Of a stretch of DNA of 20,942 nucleotides, positions 1 to 7,778 are shown piece by piece. The first letter of the stretch is position 1. Each line of letters begins with the position of its first letter. A program made the translations under genes and the position numbers. Origin of the DNA: Thermodesulfovibrio sp. (GTDB taxonomy: Bacteria > Nitrospirota > Thermodesulfovibrionia > Thermodesulfovibrionales > JdFR-85); NCBI GenBank assembly GCA_027050975.1, contig JALUAR010000013.1:6526-27467 (forward strand), written 5' to 3'. The notes under the pieces are model-generated. The model was not told the origin of the DNA. It worked only from the letters and a program-made list of their open reading frames with translations, and did not search any database.

Positions 1-1494
1 GGCGTTATCGGAACGGATTTTACATTCAGAAATGTTCGTGTTGTGACCGAGGCGATACTCAATACGTTAAAGAGCGATGATCCCAAGCTAAGGGATGCTT
101 TAGGGATTAAGGATTTCGATGATGTAAAAGTGAGGGGGATAATCGTAGGTCATGACAATCGATTTCTTGCACCGGAATTTGCCCGTGAGGTTATGGCAAG
201 GCTATCTTCTGAGGGGATTAGATGCTACTACGGAGGTGAGACAACCACTCCGGAAATCTCTGCCTGTATAGAGATGCTTAATGCCTCATGCTCAATAAAT
301 ATCACTCCGTCACATAACCCCTCTAATTATTCCGGTCTGAAGTTCAACCCTTCTGACGGTGGGCCTGCGGGTCCGGAAATAACAAATATTATTCAGAAAG
401 AGGCAAATGCCTTAATGTCCAAGGAGCCTCCGACTCCTTCAGACAATGCAGAGTACGAGAAGATAGATACAACTGCCCTTTATATAGATTTCCTTCTTAA
501 AAAGGGAGTTCTGAATCTTGATAAAATAAGGAATTTTCTCAGAAAGAGTGACTGCATAGTTGTTGTTGACCATGTTCACGGAGCCACAAGGGGAAGGCCT
601 GAGCGGATGCTGCTTGAGGATGACAGGAGCCTGATCGGTAACAAGTTGATTCTTTTAAGGACAGATAATGACTATCTCTTTGGAGGAGTGGCACCTGAGC
701 CCTCTGCCAGGAATATGGAGAATGTGGAGAGAATCCTCAGACAAAGTGATGCCAAGTACCGGATAGGCGTAATAATGGACCCTGATGGTGACAGAATCAG
801 GGTCGCCGACCATACCATGCAGATTCCCATGAACTACTTTGGAGCAATGGCCTTCCATTTTCTTCATTATTACAAAGGAGTAAATGGTGTAGCTGTTAAG
901 TCTGTTGGAACGAGCAACTTTTTGAATGCTATTGCAGAGAAGGAGGGGATTCCTGTAAGAGAGACAAAGGTGGGATTTAAAAATTTCAGACCCTATCTGC
1001 TTCCGAATGCAAAAGAGAAGGCAGTAGTTGCCTTTGAGGAATCTGACGGTATAAGTGCATACAACCATACTCTGGAGAAGGATGCCCTATTCGGGTTATT
1101 GCTGGCTATAGAGATGGTAGCCACTACAGGAAAGAATCTGAGTGAGTATCTTCATGATTTGATGGATCAGTACGGCCACTATTATCCCGACCGTTCAGGC
1201 GTTGAGGTTGACCGGTCTTTGACCGGAGCACCCCTTAAAGAGAGGCTTGCAAGACTTAGAGAACGTTATCCCGTGGGGAGCACCATATCAGTAGGTGGCA
1301 AATCTCTGAAGATTGTGGATATGATTACCCTTGACGGAACCAAGTTTGTTCTTGAGGATGGATCGTGGTTTATGATAAGGCCCTCGGGCACAGAGCCCAA
1401 GGTAAGATTCTATATTGAGGCAAGAGATCCTGAAGAGAAAGAGGCTATCTTTGCTGTGGCAGCAAGGCTTACGGAAGAGGCTGTAAAGGGATGA
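1..1494 (+). CDS. alpha-D-phosphohexomutase (phosphoglucomutase/phosphomannomutase family), 5'-truncated by window edge
   Basis: Enzyme that moves phosphate between C1 and C6 of a hexose phosphate, feeding cytoplasmic sugar-nucleotide synthesis. The reading frame is open from base 1, and the first residues (GVIGTDFTFRNVRVVTEAI) match the segment just after the N-terminal GWRG motif of the family. The GTG at 43 is therefore probably internal and the true start lies to the left of the window. All four functional loops are visible: the phosphoserine loop TPSHNPSNYSG, the metal loop DPDGDRIR, the sugar-specificity loop FEESDG and the C-terminal phosphate-binding loop RPSGTEPKVRFY. Substrate (glucose, mannose or glucosamine) cannot be decided from sequence. 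The stop overlaps the start of the next gene by 4 bp (ATGA), implying translational coupling with a HAD phosphatase. Confidence 0.93.
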   Translation, partial: GVIGTDFTFRNVRVVTEAILNTLKSDDPKLRDALGIKDFDDVKVRGIIVGHDNRFLAPEFAREVMARLSSEGIRCYYGGETTTPEISACIEMLNASCSINITPSHNPSNYSGLKFNPSDGGPAGPEITNIIQKEANALMSKEPPTPSDNAEYEKIDTTALYIDFLLKKGVLNLDKIRNFLRKSDCIVVVDHVHGATRGRPERMLLEDDRSLIGNKLILLRTDNDYLFGGVAPEPSARNMENVERILRQSDAKYRIGVIMDPDGDRIRVADHTMQIPMNYFGAMAFHFLHYYKGVNGVAVKSVGTSNFLNAIAEKEGIPVRETKVGFKNFRPYLLPNAKEKAVVAFEESDGISAYNHTLEKDALFGLLLAIEMVATTGKNLSEYLHDLMDQYGHYYPDRSGVEVDRSLTGAPLKERLARLRERYPVGSTISVGGKSLKIVDMITLDGTKFVLEDGSWFMIRPSGTEPKVRFYIEARDPEEKEAIFAVAARLTEEAVKG

Positions 1495-2090
1495 TTAAGG
1501 CGGTTGTCTTTGATTTCGGAGGGGTGCTTGCTGAAGAGGGATTTCGAGAGGGGCTTAAGGCAATTGCCAGAAAGAACGGTCTTCCGCCTGAAGAGTTTTT
1601 CTCTCTGGCTAATGAGCTTGTTTACGCCACAGGGTATCTCCTTGGCAGAGCCCGGGAGAGGGACTTCTGGCAGGCTATAAGGGAGAAAACCGGGATAAAA
1701 AGCGATGACGAGGGGCTTAGAGAAGAACTGCTTCAGAGATTTCTCCTGCGTCCAGAGATGTTGGATGTAGTAAAAAAGCTTAAGGATAAGGGATTTATAG
1801 TTGCCATTCTCAGTGACCAGACCGACTGGCTTGATGAATTGAACAGAAGGAGACCTTTTTTCCACCTCTTTGACCATGTTTTCAACTCATACCACATTCA
1901 CAAGGGGAAAAGAGACCCCTCGGTGTTTGTTGATATCTGTAAAAAAATGGGGATTGCTCCTGAGGAGGTGCTCTTTGTGGATGACAATGGGGGTAATATT
2001 GATCGTGCCCGTTCACAGGGATTAGAGACGATACACTTCAAAGGTATTGAGGATTTTATCAGGAAAATCAAAGAGTTGAAGATGCTATGA
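1491..2090 (+). CDS. HAD-superfamily hydrolase (subfamily IA-like), probable sugar-phosphate phosphatase
   Basis: A 199-residue haloacid dehalogenase-type protein, probably cytoplasmic. Motif I is VFDFGGVL, so the nucleophile is Asp8 but the usual second Asp (DxD) is Gly10, as in the YihX/HAD4 branch (DLGNVI). Motif II is ILSDQTDW, motif III the Lys in HKGKRDPSVF, and motif IV is VLFVDDNGGNIDRA with its paired aspartates. A helical cap follows motif I, at roughly residues 15-90. Its ATG overlaps the stop of the phosphohexomutase gene, so the two are co-translated. E. coli YihX dephosphorylates alpha-glucose-1-phosphate, which would fit a partner of a phosphohexomutase, but this substrate is inferred from context and a shared motif quirk only. 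Confidence 0.85.
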   Translation: MIKAVVFDFGGVLAEEGFREGLKAIARKNGLPPEEFFSLANELVYATGYLLGRARERDFWQAIREKTGIKSDDEGLREELLQRFLLRPEMLDVVKKLKDKGFIVAILSDQTDWLDELNRRRPFFHLFDHVFNSYHIHKGKRDPSVFVDICKKMGIAPEEVLFVDDNGGNIDRARSQGLETIHFKGIEDFIRKIKELKML

Positions 2091-2143
2091 GAAAACATCT
2101 CCTCTACCTGTCCCGTAAAGCAACCGGAGGGTCAAATTATAAC

Positions 2144-2173
2144 TTGACATAACCATATATTAAATGTTATTAC
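2144..2173 (+). promoter_or_regulatory. putative sigma70 promoter of the rnf operon
   Basis: A perfect -35 TTGACA (2144-2149) is followed after 18 bp by a weak -10 TATTAC (2168-2173, 4 of 6). It lies in the AT-rich gap between the HAD gene and rnfC, about 45 bp upstream of the rnfC start. The -10 is poor, so the exact placement is tentative. Confidence 0.4.
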
Positions 2174-2219
2174 TTATAGGCTTTTTTTGCAGACAATTCA
2201 CTTACCCTGAGGAGGCGTG

Positions 2220-3527
2220 ATGGCACTGTTAACATTTAAGGGTGGCGTTCACCCCCCGGACCATAAGGAGCTTTCGGCAAACTCTCCTATAAAGGAGGCA
2301 AAAGTCCCTTCCCAGGTAGTTATTCCTCTTAGCCAGCATATTGGTGCTCCCTGTCAGGCAATTGTAGAGGTAGGTCAGGAAGTAAAAAAAGGAGAAATGA
2401 TCGGTGAGCCAACCGGATTCGTCTCAGCACCAGTGCATGCCTCTGTTTCCGGAAAGGTTGTGGCAATGATGGACGTGCCCAATGCAATGGGAAGGATGGT
2501 TCCTGCTGTTGTTATTGAGAATGATGGCAAAGAGGAGTGGACCCAGTTAAGTGATAATCCGGACTACATGAATCTATCTCCAGATGAGCTTAGAGAAAAG
2601 ATCAAGAATGCAGGAATTGTGGGAATGGGTGGTGCTACATTCCCAACCCATGTAAAGCTGTCACCTCCTAAGGAGAAGCCAATAGATGTAGTGATAATAA
2701 ACGGTGCCGAATGTGAGCCCTATCTTACTGCTGACCACAGGATGATGGTGGAAACACCCAAAGAGGTGATAGAGGGGCTCAAGATAATAATGAAGATCCT
2801 CGGTGTGAGTAAGGGCTATGTGGGAATAGAAAACAACAAGCCAGATGCAATAGAGAGGATGAAAGAGGCGGCACAGAATGAGCCGAATATTGAGGTGGTT
2901 GCTCTTCAGGTGAAATATCCCCAGGGCGCGGAAAAGATGCTTATAAAGGCTATTGTGGACAGAGAGGTTCCTGCAGGTGGCCTGCCAATGGATGTGGGAG
3001 TTGTTGTGCAGAATGTTGGGACTGCCTATGCCATTTATGAAGCCTGCAGGTATGGTAAGCCGCTTATTGAGAGGGTTGTGACAGTAACAGGCCTTGGAGT
3101 TAACAGCCCCGGTAATTTCAGGGCAAGAATCGGGACACCTATACAGCAGTTGATAGATGAAGCCGGCGGGTTTACCAATGGAGCTGTGAAGGTGGTGCTT
3201 GGTGGCCCGATGATGGGCTTTGCTGTCTATAGCACCGAGATACCTGTAACAAAGGGTACGTCCGGTGTGCTCGTGCTTTCAGAGAGTGAGTATGTATCCT
3301 CTGAAAAGTTCAGTTCCTGTATCAGATGCGGCAGGTGCGTAGATGCCTGTCCTATGGGCCTTATTCCATCCATGCTCAGTATCCTTTCCGAGAAAGGGTT
3401 TTATGAGGATACTAAGGAGTACAATATATTTGACTGTTTCGAGTGCGGGACCTGTACGTACGTCTGTCCTGCTAAGAGACCGATTGTTCAGCTGATAAGA
3501 CTGGCAAAGTCACTCGTGAAAAGATAG
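2220..3527 (+). CDS. rnfC: Rnf complex subunit RnfC
   Basis: Peripheral NADH/FMN-binding subunit of the ion-translocating ferredoxin:NAD+ oxidoreductase, on the cytoplasmic face. The N-terminal motif FKGGVHPPDHKE is typical of RnfC. It is followed by a lipoyl-like sandwich region, the NADH/FMN region (GMGGATFPTHVKL and NGAECEPYLTADHR) and an SLBB-like segment. Two 4Fe-4S motifs close the protein: Cys367/370/373/377 and Cys406/409/412/416. At 435 residues it is a compact RnfC without the long Lys/Ala-rich tail found in enterobacteria. I chose ATG 2220 because AGGAGG at 2210-2215 is only 1 nt from the GTG at 2217. It is the first gene of an rnfCDGEAB operon. Confidence 0.97.
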   Translation: MALLTFKGGVHPPDHKELSANSPIKEAKVPSQVVIPLSQHIGAPCQAIVEVGQEVKKGEMIGEPTGFVSAPVHASVSGKVVAMMDVPNAMGRMVPAVVIENDGKEEWTQLSDNPDYMNLSPDELREKIKNAGIVGMGGATFPTHVKLSPPKEKPIDVVIINGAECEPYLTADHRMMVETPKEVIEGLKIIMKILGVSKGYVGIENNKPDAIERMKEAAQNEPNIEVVALQVKYPQGAEKMLIKAIVDREVPAGGLPMDVGVVVQNVGTAYAIYEACRYGKPLIERVVTVTGLGVNSPGNFRARIGTPIQQLIDEAGGFTNGAVKVVLGGPMMGFAVYSTEIPVTKGTSGVLVLSESEYVSSEKFSSCIRCGRCVDACPMGLIPSMLSILSEKGFYEDTKEYNIFDCFECGTCTYVCPAKRPIVQLIRLAKSLVKR

Positions 3528-3562
3528 TGCATTTAAAATTTTAAAAACAAGGAGTTGATACA

Positions 3563-4573
3563 ATGGCAGTTGCAAAGAAAGAGCATCAACTAATTGTCTC
3601 TGTCAGTCCTCATATCAGAAGTGAAGAGACCGTAAGCAGGATAATGTGGACAGTCAGTCTCAGCCTGCTTCCTGCCTTTGCAATGGGTGTTTACTATTTC
3701 GGTCCAAAGGCCGTCTATGTGACAGCGCTCTGTATAATAGGCTCACTCTTTAGTGAGTGGATAGTGGAGAAGATGGCAGGCAAAGAGTTGACCATCAGAG
3801 ATGGTAGCGCCTTTCTTACCGGTCTCCTCCTTGGCATGAATATGCCTGCTTCTGTTCCATTCTATATTCCTCTGGTAAGCTCCTTTGTTGCCGTTGCCAT
3901 TACCAAGCAACTCTTTGGAGGAATCGGCTACAACATCTTTAATCCTGCCCTGGTGGGAAGGGCCTTTGCATTGATTACATGGCCCAGGGCAATGACCACC
4001 TGGCTAACACCTACTGCATCATTTATTGGTATGGATGCAAAGACAACAGCCACTCCTCTGGGTATCCTTAAAGAGGAGGGGATGCATAAACTTATTGAGA
4101 TCTTTGGAGACAAAATGACTCTCTATACAAAGCTTCTCATAGGTCACAGGGCTGGCTCCCTTGGTGAGACCTCTGTTATCGCCCTGCTGATCGGAGCGGC
4201 CTTCCTTATTTATAAGAGATATATTACATGGCATATTCCTATCTCATTTCTTGCCACTGTTGCAGTAATAACATGGATTTTCGGTGGCAAAGAGGGACTG
4301 TTTACAGGCGATCCGATTGTACATCTCCTAAGTGGTGGTTTGATTTTAGGAGCATTTTTCATGGCCACGGACTATGTCACCTGTCCTTCTGTGAGAAAGG
4401 GGCAGATAGTATTCGGAATCGGGTGCGGTTTCCTTACTGCCCTCATCCGTTTGAAAGCAGGCTATCCCGAAGGTGTTATGTTTGCCATTTTGCTGATGAA
4501 CTGTTTTAGTCCTTTGATTGACAGGAATCTGAAGTCCAGGGTCTTCGGGGCCAGAAAGGAGGCCAAGAAGTGA
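3563..4573 (+). CDS. rnfD: Rnf complex subunit RnfD
   Basis: Integral membrane subunit carrying covalently bound FMN, part of the ion-translocation path. The sequence starts SPHIRSEETVSRIMW and contains about ten hydrophobic segments, with the family signature GGIGYNIFNPALVGRAFAL. The FMN attachment site is the KTTATPLG motif, where Thr164 aligns with the threonine of the SGATPL consensus. The position before Ala is Thr rather than Gly. An NqrB/RnfD-type segment ATDYVTCP occurs near residue 270, and the final helices include AGYPEGVMFAILLMN. A Shine-Dalgarno AAGGAG precedes the ATG. The stop overlaps the GTG start of rnfG by 4 bp. Flavinylation would need ApbE, which is not in this window. 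Confidence 0.97.
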   Translation: MAVAKKEHQLIVSVSPHIRSEETVSRIMWTVSLSLLPAFAMGVYYFGPKAVYVTALCIIGSLFSEWIVEKMAGKELTIRDGSAFLTGLLLGMNMPASVPFYIPLVSSFVAVAITKQLFGGIGYNIFNPALVGRAFALITWPRAMTTWLTPTASFIGMDAKTTATPLGILKEEGMHKLIEIFGDKMTLYTKLLIGHRAGSLGETSVIALLIGAAFLIYKRYITWHIPISFLATVAVITWIFGGKEGLFTGDPIVHLLSGGLILGAFFMATDYVTCPSVRKGQIVFGIGCGFLTALIRLKAGYPEGVMFAILLMNCFSPLIDRNLKSRVFGARKEAKK

Positions 4574-5241
4574 CATTCAAGGACATTCTCAAGATCACCT
4601 TTAACCTTGTTGTTCTTTACACCGCTGCAGGCATTCTGATGGCAGCTGTTTACTCAAAGACCTCGCCGATAATATATCAGAAGAACCTTGAGGAGAAGAG
4701 GCAGGCGTTGCAGGAGATGATGCCGGAGGCCGAGAGTATCGAAAAGTTAGGTGACTGGTATCCCCACGAAAAGCATGCAGAGTATTATGTTGCAAAAAAA
4801 TGTGGAGAAGTTAAGGTGAAAACCGTTAAGGATGAGGCAACAGGTGCCACAAAAGAGATTAAGGAGTGTGTGAACCCAGAGGTTATTGGTTATATTGTTC
4901 AGACCTTTGGTAAGGGATACTCAAGTTACATAAATATCCTGTTTTCTGTTGATACCGATTTCAAGGTGCTTAAGATGAATGTTCTTCACCATGCCGAGAC
5001 TCCGGGGCTTGGTGACGAGATAGAGCTTGACTGGTTCAAGAATCAATTCAAAGGTAAGGATATAGAGCACCTTAAGGTGGATAAGACCGGTACTAAGAAG
5101 GAGTACATCCAGGCCATTACAGGTGCTACCATTTCTACAAGGGCTGTGGCCGAGGATGGAATAAGGAATGGTATAAAATTCTTAATGCAAGCCTTGAAAG
5201 GAGAGGTGGAGCATGGAGCATCTTCAGGAAGAGAAGGTTAG
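4570..5241 (+). CDS. rnfG: Rnf complex subunit RnfG
   Basis: FMN-bearing subunit with one N-terminal transmembrane helix (about residues 8-28) and an extracytoplasmic FMN-binding domain. The flavinylation motif is AITGATISTRAV, with Thr187 as the expected covalent FMN site. The upstream segment HHAETPGLGDEIE is characteristic of the family. A GTG start is used: AGGAGG at 4558-4563 is correctly spaced, and the start overlaps the rnfD stop. Residues 77-103 form a charged insertion with two cysteines (Cys78 and Cys101) between the helix and the core domain. The 3' end overlaps rnfE by 29 bp. Confidence 0.96.
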   Translation: MTFKDILKITFNLVVLYTAAGILMAAVYSKTSPIIYQKNLEEKRQALQEMMPEAESIEKLGDWYPHEKHAEYYVAKKCGEVKVKTVKDEATGATKEIKECVNPEVIGYIVQTFGKGYSSYINILFSVDTDFKVLKMNVLHHAETPGLGDEIELDWFKNQFKGKDIEHLKVDKTGTKKEYIQAITGATISTRAVAEDGIRNGIKFLMQALKGEVEHGASSGREG

Positions 5242-5857
5242 TTATTTACAAGTACTGAAAAACGGTATTTTTAAAGAGAATGTTATTTTCAGACTTGTTA
5301 TAAGTCTTTGTCCTTCCATTGCTGTTACTAATAGTGTAAGGAACGGTTTTCTCCTTGGTATAGCTGTTGTCTTTGTTCAGGTGATGGTTAATGCTACTGT
5401 TGCAGTTCTAAGGCGATTCATCCATCCCAGGATCAGGATTCCCATCTTCATGCTTATCATCTCTGGCTGGGTTACGATTGTTGATATGCTAATGGCTGCC
5501 TATGCAAGGGCTGCTTATAAAGAGATAGGGCTTTACATACAGATTATCGTTGCCTTTGCCTCGATTCTTGCAAGGGCAGAGATGTTTGCCAGTAAGAATA
5601 AGGTTCTTCCTTCAATATTCGACGGTCTGGGTTCCAGTCTCGGATTCCTTGCTGCTTTGGTGACAATCAGTTTCTTCAGAGAGCTTTTAGGAAAGGGAAC
5701 TCTCCTTGGTATGCCGATAGTTCATGCCAAGCCACTACTTATTATGGTTATGCCTACGGGAGGATTCCTTGTTGTCGGTCTCCTGATGGGCTTCTTTAAC
5801 TGGATTGATATGAGATTCTATGGTGGTAAGGGTGCCGGAGGTGCCGGAGGGCACTAA
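5213..5857 (+). CDS. rnfE: Rnf complex subunit RnfE, lacking one conserved cluster cysteine
   Basis: Integral membrane subunit, about six helices, that pairs with RnfA around an intramembrane Fe-S cluster. Family motifs present are SLCPSIAVTNS (Cys33), RRFIHPRIRIPIFM, SGWVTIVDMLMAAYA and RAEMFASKNKVLPSIFDGLG. The second cluster cysteine, normally in a VNCIILGRAEAFA-type motif, is replaced: this protein reads IVAFASILARAEMFA, with Ala116 at that position. Cys33 is the only cysteine in the protein. The C-terminus ends in a Gly-rich tail (GGKGAGGAGGH). Its start lies inside the rnfG coding region, 29 bp before the rnfG stop, with AAGGAGAGG upstream. Confidence 0.94.
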   Translation: MEHLQEEKVSYLQVLKNGIFKENVIFRLVISLCPSIAVTNSVRNGFLLGIAVVFVQVMVNATVAVLRRFIHPRIRIPIFMLIISGWVTIVDMLMAAYARAAYKEIGLYIQIIVAFASILARAEMFASKNKVLPSIFDGLGSSLGFLAALVTISFFRELLGKGTLLGMPIVHAKPLLIMVMPTGGFLVVGLLMGFFNWIDMRFYGGKGAGGAGGH

Positions 5858-5958
5858 AGGATTGAAAATTGAAGATTTGAAAATAAGGTTTGATTTTTGT
5901 GGCAGTGAACTGGGATAATAAATAAAGTGATTTGTTTGTAAAATGACAGGAGGAAGAT
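5858..5958 (+). other. intra-operon gap rnfE-rnfA with degenerate short tandem repeat
   Basis: This is the only sizeable gap within the otherwise overlapping first part of the rnf operon. It is very AT-rich and begins with degenerate 7-8 bp units (GATTGAA, AATTGAA, GATTTGAA, then AATAAGGTTTGA). The rnfA Shine-Dalgarno AGGAGG stands at its right end. No ORF or strong hairpin is visible. Confidence 0.4.
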
Positions 5959-6552
5959 ATGGAAAAGGAGTTTATAAAGCTTTTTGAATTATTCATAGCC
6001 GCCTCACTGATTAATAACTTTGTCTTTACCAGATTCCTGGGCCTCTGTATCTTCTTCGGTGTCTCAAAGAAGATGGAGACAGCCATTGGTATGAGTATTA
6101 CATTCACAGCTGTTATGGTAATATCTGCAGCACTTAGTTGGATAGTATTTACATATATAATGGTTCCGCTGGATATAACCTTCCTTAAGATTATAATCTT
6201 TATCGGTATTGTAGCTGCCTTTGTTCAGGCCTCCGACACAATCATGAGGAAGGTGAGTCCTGGACTCTATTATAAACTCGGTGTTTATCTTGCCCTGATT
6301 TCCACAAACTGTATTATTATTGCAGTGCCTCTCATTAATGCCGGTGAGCATTACAACTTTCTTGAGAGTCTCTCCTTCGGCTTAGGCTCTGGTATAGGTT
6401 TTGCCCTGGCTCTGACCATAATGGCGAGCATCCGTGAGAAACTTGAACTTGCAGACGTGCCAAGACCATTCAGGGGAATGCCCATTGCCTGGATAACAAC
6501 GGCATTAATTGCCCTGGCCTTTACCGGTTTCTCAGGACTGATAACCCTGTAA
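5959..6552 (+). CDS. rnfA: Rnf complex subunit RnfA
   Basis: Integral membrane subunit of 197 residues with six predicted helices, a structural pseudo-twin of RnfE inserted in the opposite orientation. Family signatures are NNFVFTRFLGLCIFFGVSKK and ALISTNCIIIAVPLIN. Both expected cluster ligands, Cys30 and Cys118, are present, in contrast to RnfE. The C-terminal segment PFRGMPIAWITTALIALAF is also typical. It has a good AGGAGG ribosome binding site and is separated from rnfB by 42 bp. Confidence 0.96.
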   Translation: MEKEFIKLFELFIAASLINNFVFTRFLGLCIFFGVSKKMETAIGMSITFTAVMVISAALSWIVFTYIMVPLDITFLKIIIFIGIVAAFVQASDTIMRKVSPGLYYKLGVYLALISTNCIIIAVPLINAGEHYNFLESLSFGLGSGIGFALALTIMASIREKLELADVPRPFRGMPIAWITTALIALAFTGFSGLITL

Positions 6553-6594
6553 CTTCACAGGTAATGATGTGAAATAGATCAGGAGGTAGAGAGA

Positions 6595-7761
6595 ATGTTT
6601 GATCTCGGCATAATATCAGGCCTTGCAGAGCAGATAAGAGAACTTATTGGAATGATAAATCATATCCCCCTGCCCAGTATCGGTGTGGGCGGAGGAATAG
6701 AGGCGAGAGAGACTGTTGATCTTGTTCAGACAATTAAGTTTACATTTATATTTGTTTTGGGTATAGGTGCAATCTTCGGAATGGGACTTGCCTTTGCAGC
6801 AAAAAAGTTTGCTGTTAAGCGTGATCCGAGGATAGATCAGGTTCGTGAGTATCTTGCAGGTGCTCACTGCGGTGCATGTGGATACCCTGGCTGCGAACAG
6901 TATGCAGAGGCTGTTGTTCAGAACCCTGATGTGCCTCCCAACCTTTGTACCCCAGGTGGTGAAAAGTCAGCAGCAATGGTGGCAATGATTACCGGCAAGA
7001 AGCCGATAGCTGCCGAGCCTAAATTCTCAAGAATCATGTGTCAGGGAGATTGGTCAAAGTCTGTCAAAAGATTCAAATACGAGGGCGTTGAGGACTGCAG
7101 GGCTGCTGTTCTTGCCGGAGGTGGTGACAAGGCCTGTGTATACGGATGTCTTGGATACGGTACATGCGCCAAGGTATGTCCCTTTGATGCTATACATATG
7201 AATGAGAATCACCTTCCGGTTGTAGACGTTGGCAAGTGCACAGGATGCCGTAAGTGTGAGGCAGCCTGTCCAAAGAAAGTGATAGAGGTCCTGCCAGGCA
7301 GCAAGGCAGTACTGGTTGCCTGCCACTCAAAAGACAGGGGAGCTGATACGAGGAAGAACTGTCAGGTGGGCTGTATCGCCTGCGGTGCCTGTGTTAAGGT
7401 TTGCCCCTTTGATGCACCAAGAATTGAGAATAATGTTTCAAGGATCGATCTTGACAAATGCCGTGTCTGTGGACTCTGTGTGAGGAAGTGCCCAACAAAG
7501 GCAATAGTGGATCATATGCCCACAAGGCCAAAGGCATTTATTATAGAAGACAAATGCATTGGCTGTAACATCTGCATGAAGGTATGCCCTGTGAATGCAG
7601 CCTATGGCGAAATGAAGAAGGTTCATACAATTGACCAGTCAAAATGTATTGGATGTGGAATTTGTACTGCCAAGTGCCCCAAACAGGCTATTGACGGGAC
7701 CTTTAACGCAAAAGAGGTCTTTGAGAAGGCTGCTGAGAAGAAAAAGAAGGCTGCTGCCTGA
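6595..7761 (+). CDS. rnfB: Rnf complex subunit RnfB, extended polyferredoxin form
   Basis: Ferredoxin-accepting subunit that passes electrons into the Rnf complex. It has an unusually long N-terminal stretch (about 45 residues) before the membrane anchor at roughly residues 47-70. The [4Fe-4S] Fes domain follows, with Cys92/95/100/118 in GAHCGACGYPGC. Then come six ferredoxin-type CxxCxxCxxxCP-like motifs: GTCAKVCP, CTGCRKCEAACP, CIACGACVKVCP, CRVCGLCVRKCP, CIGCNICMKVCP and CIGCGICTAKCP. That suggests seven 4Fe-4S clusters, against three in a minimal RnfB. The C-terminus is Lys/Ala-rich (KAAEKKKKAAA). It is the last gene of the operon, 17 bp from the convergent yrfG-like gene. Confidence 0.95.
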   Translation: MFDLGIISGLAEQIRELIGMINHIPLPSIGVGGGIEARETVDLVQTIKFTFIFVLGIGAIFGMGLAFAAKKFAVKRDPRIDQVREYLAGAHCGACGYPGCEQYAEAVVQNPDVPPNLCTPGGEKSAAMVAMITGKKPIAAEPKFSRIMCQGDWSKSVKRFKYEGVEDCRAAVLAGGGDKACVYGCLGYGTCAKVCPFDAIHMNENHLPVVDVGKCTGCRKCEAACPKKVIEVLPGSKAVLVACHSKDRGADTRKNCQVGCIACGACVKVCPFDAPRIENNVSRIDLDKCRVCGLCVRKCPTKAIVDHMPTRPKAFIIEDKCIGCNICMKVCPVNAAYGEMKKVHTIDQSKCIGCGICTAKCPKQAIDGTFNAKEVFEKAAEKKKKAAA

Positions 7762-7778
7762 TTTGATTTAAGCATTCT

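Noticed and set aside
43..45. GTG at 43 as the start of the phosphohexomutase
   Set aside because: The frame is open to base 1 and the residues before it match the conserved N-terminal region of the family, so the gene begins outside the window.
2217..2219. GTG as the rnfC start
   Set aside because: It is only 1 nt from the AGGAGG site; ATG 2220 is better spaced and gives the expected N-terminus.
4228..4576. Overlapping ORFs on both strands within rnfD
   Set aside because: They are shadows of a clearly coding gene with conserved RnfD motifs.
7740..7778. Minus-strand terminator after the yrfG-like gene
   Set aside because: Only a 4-bp AGGC/GCCT stem precedes a T-rich tract, too weak to call.
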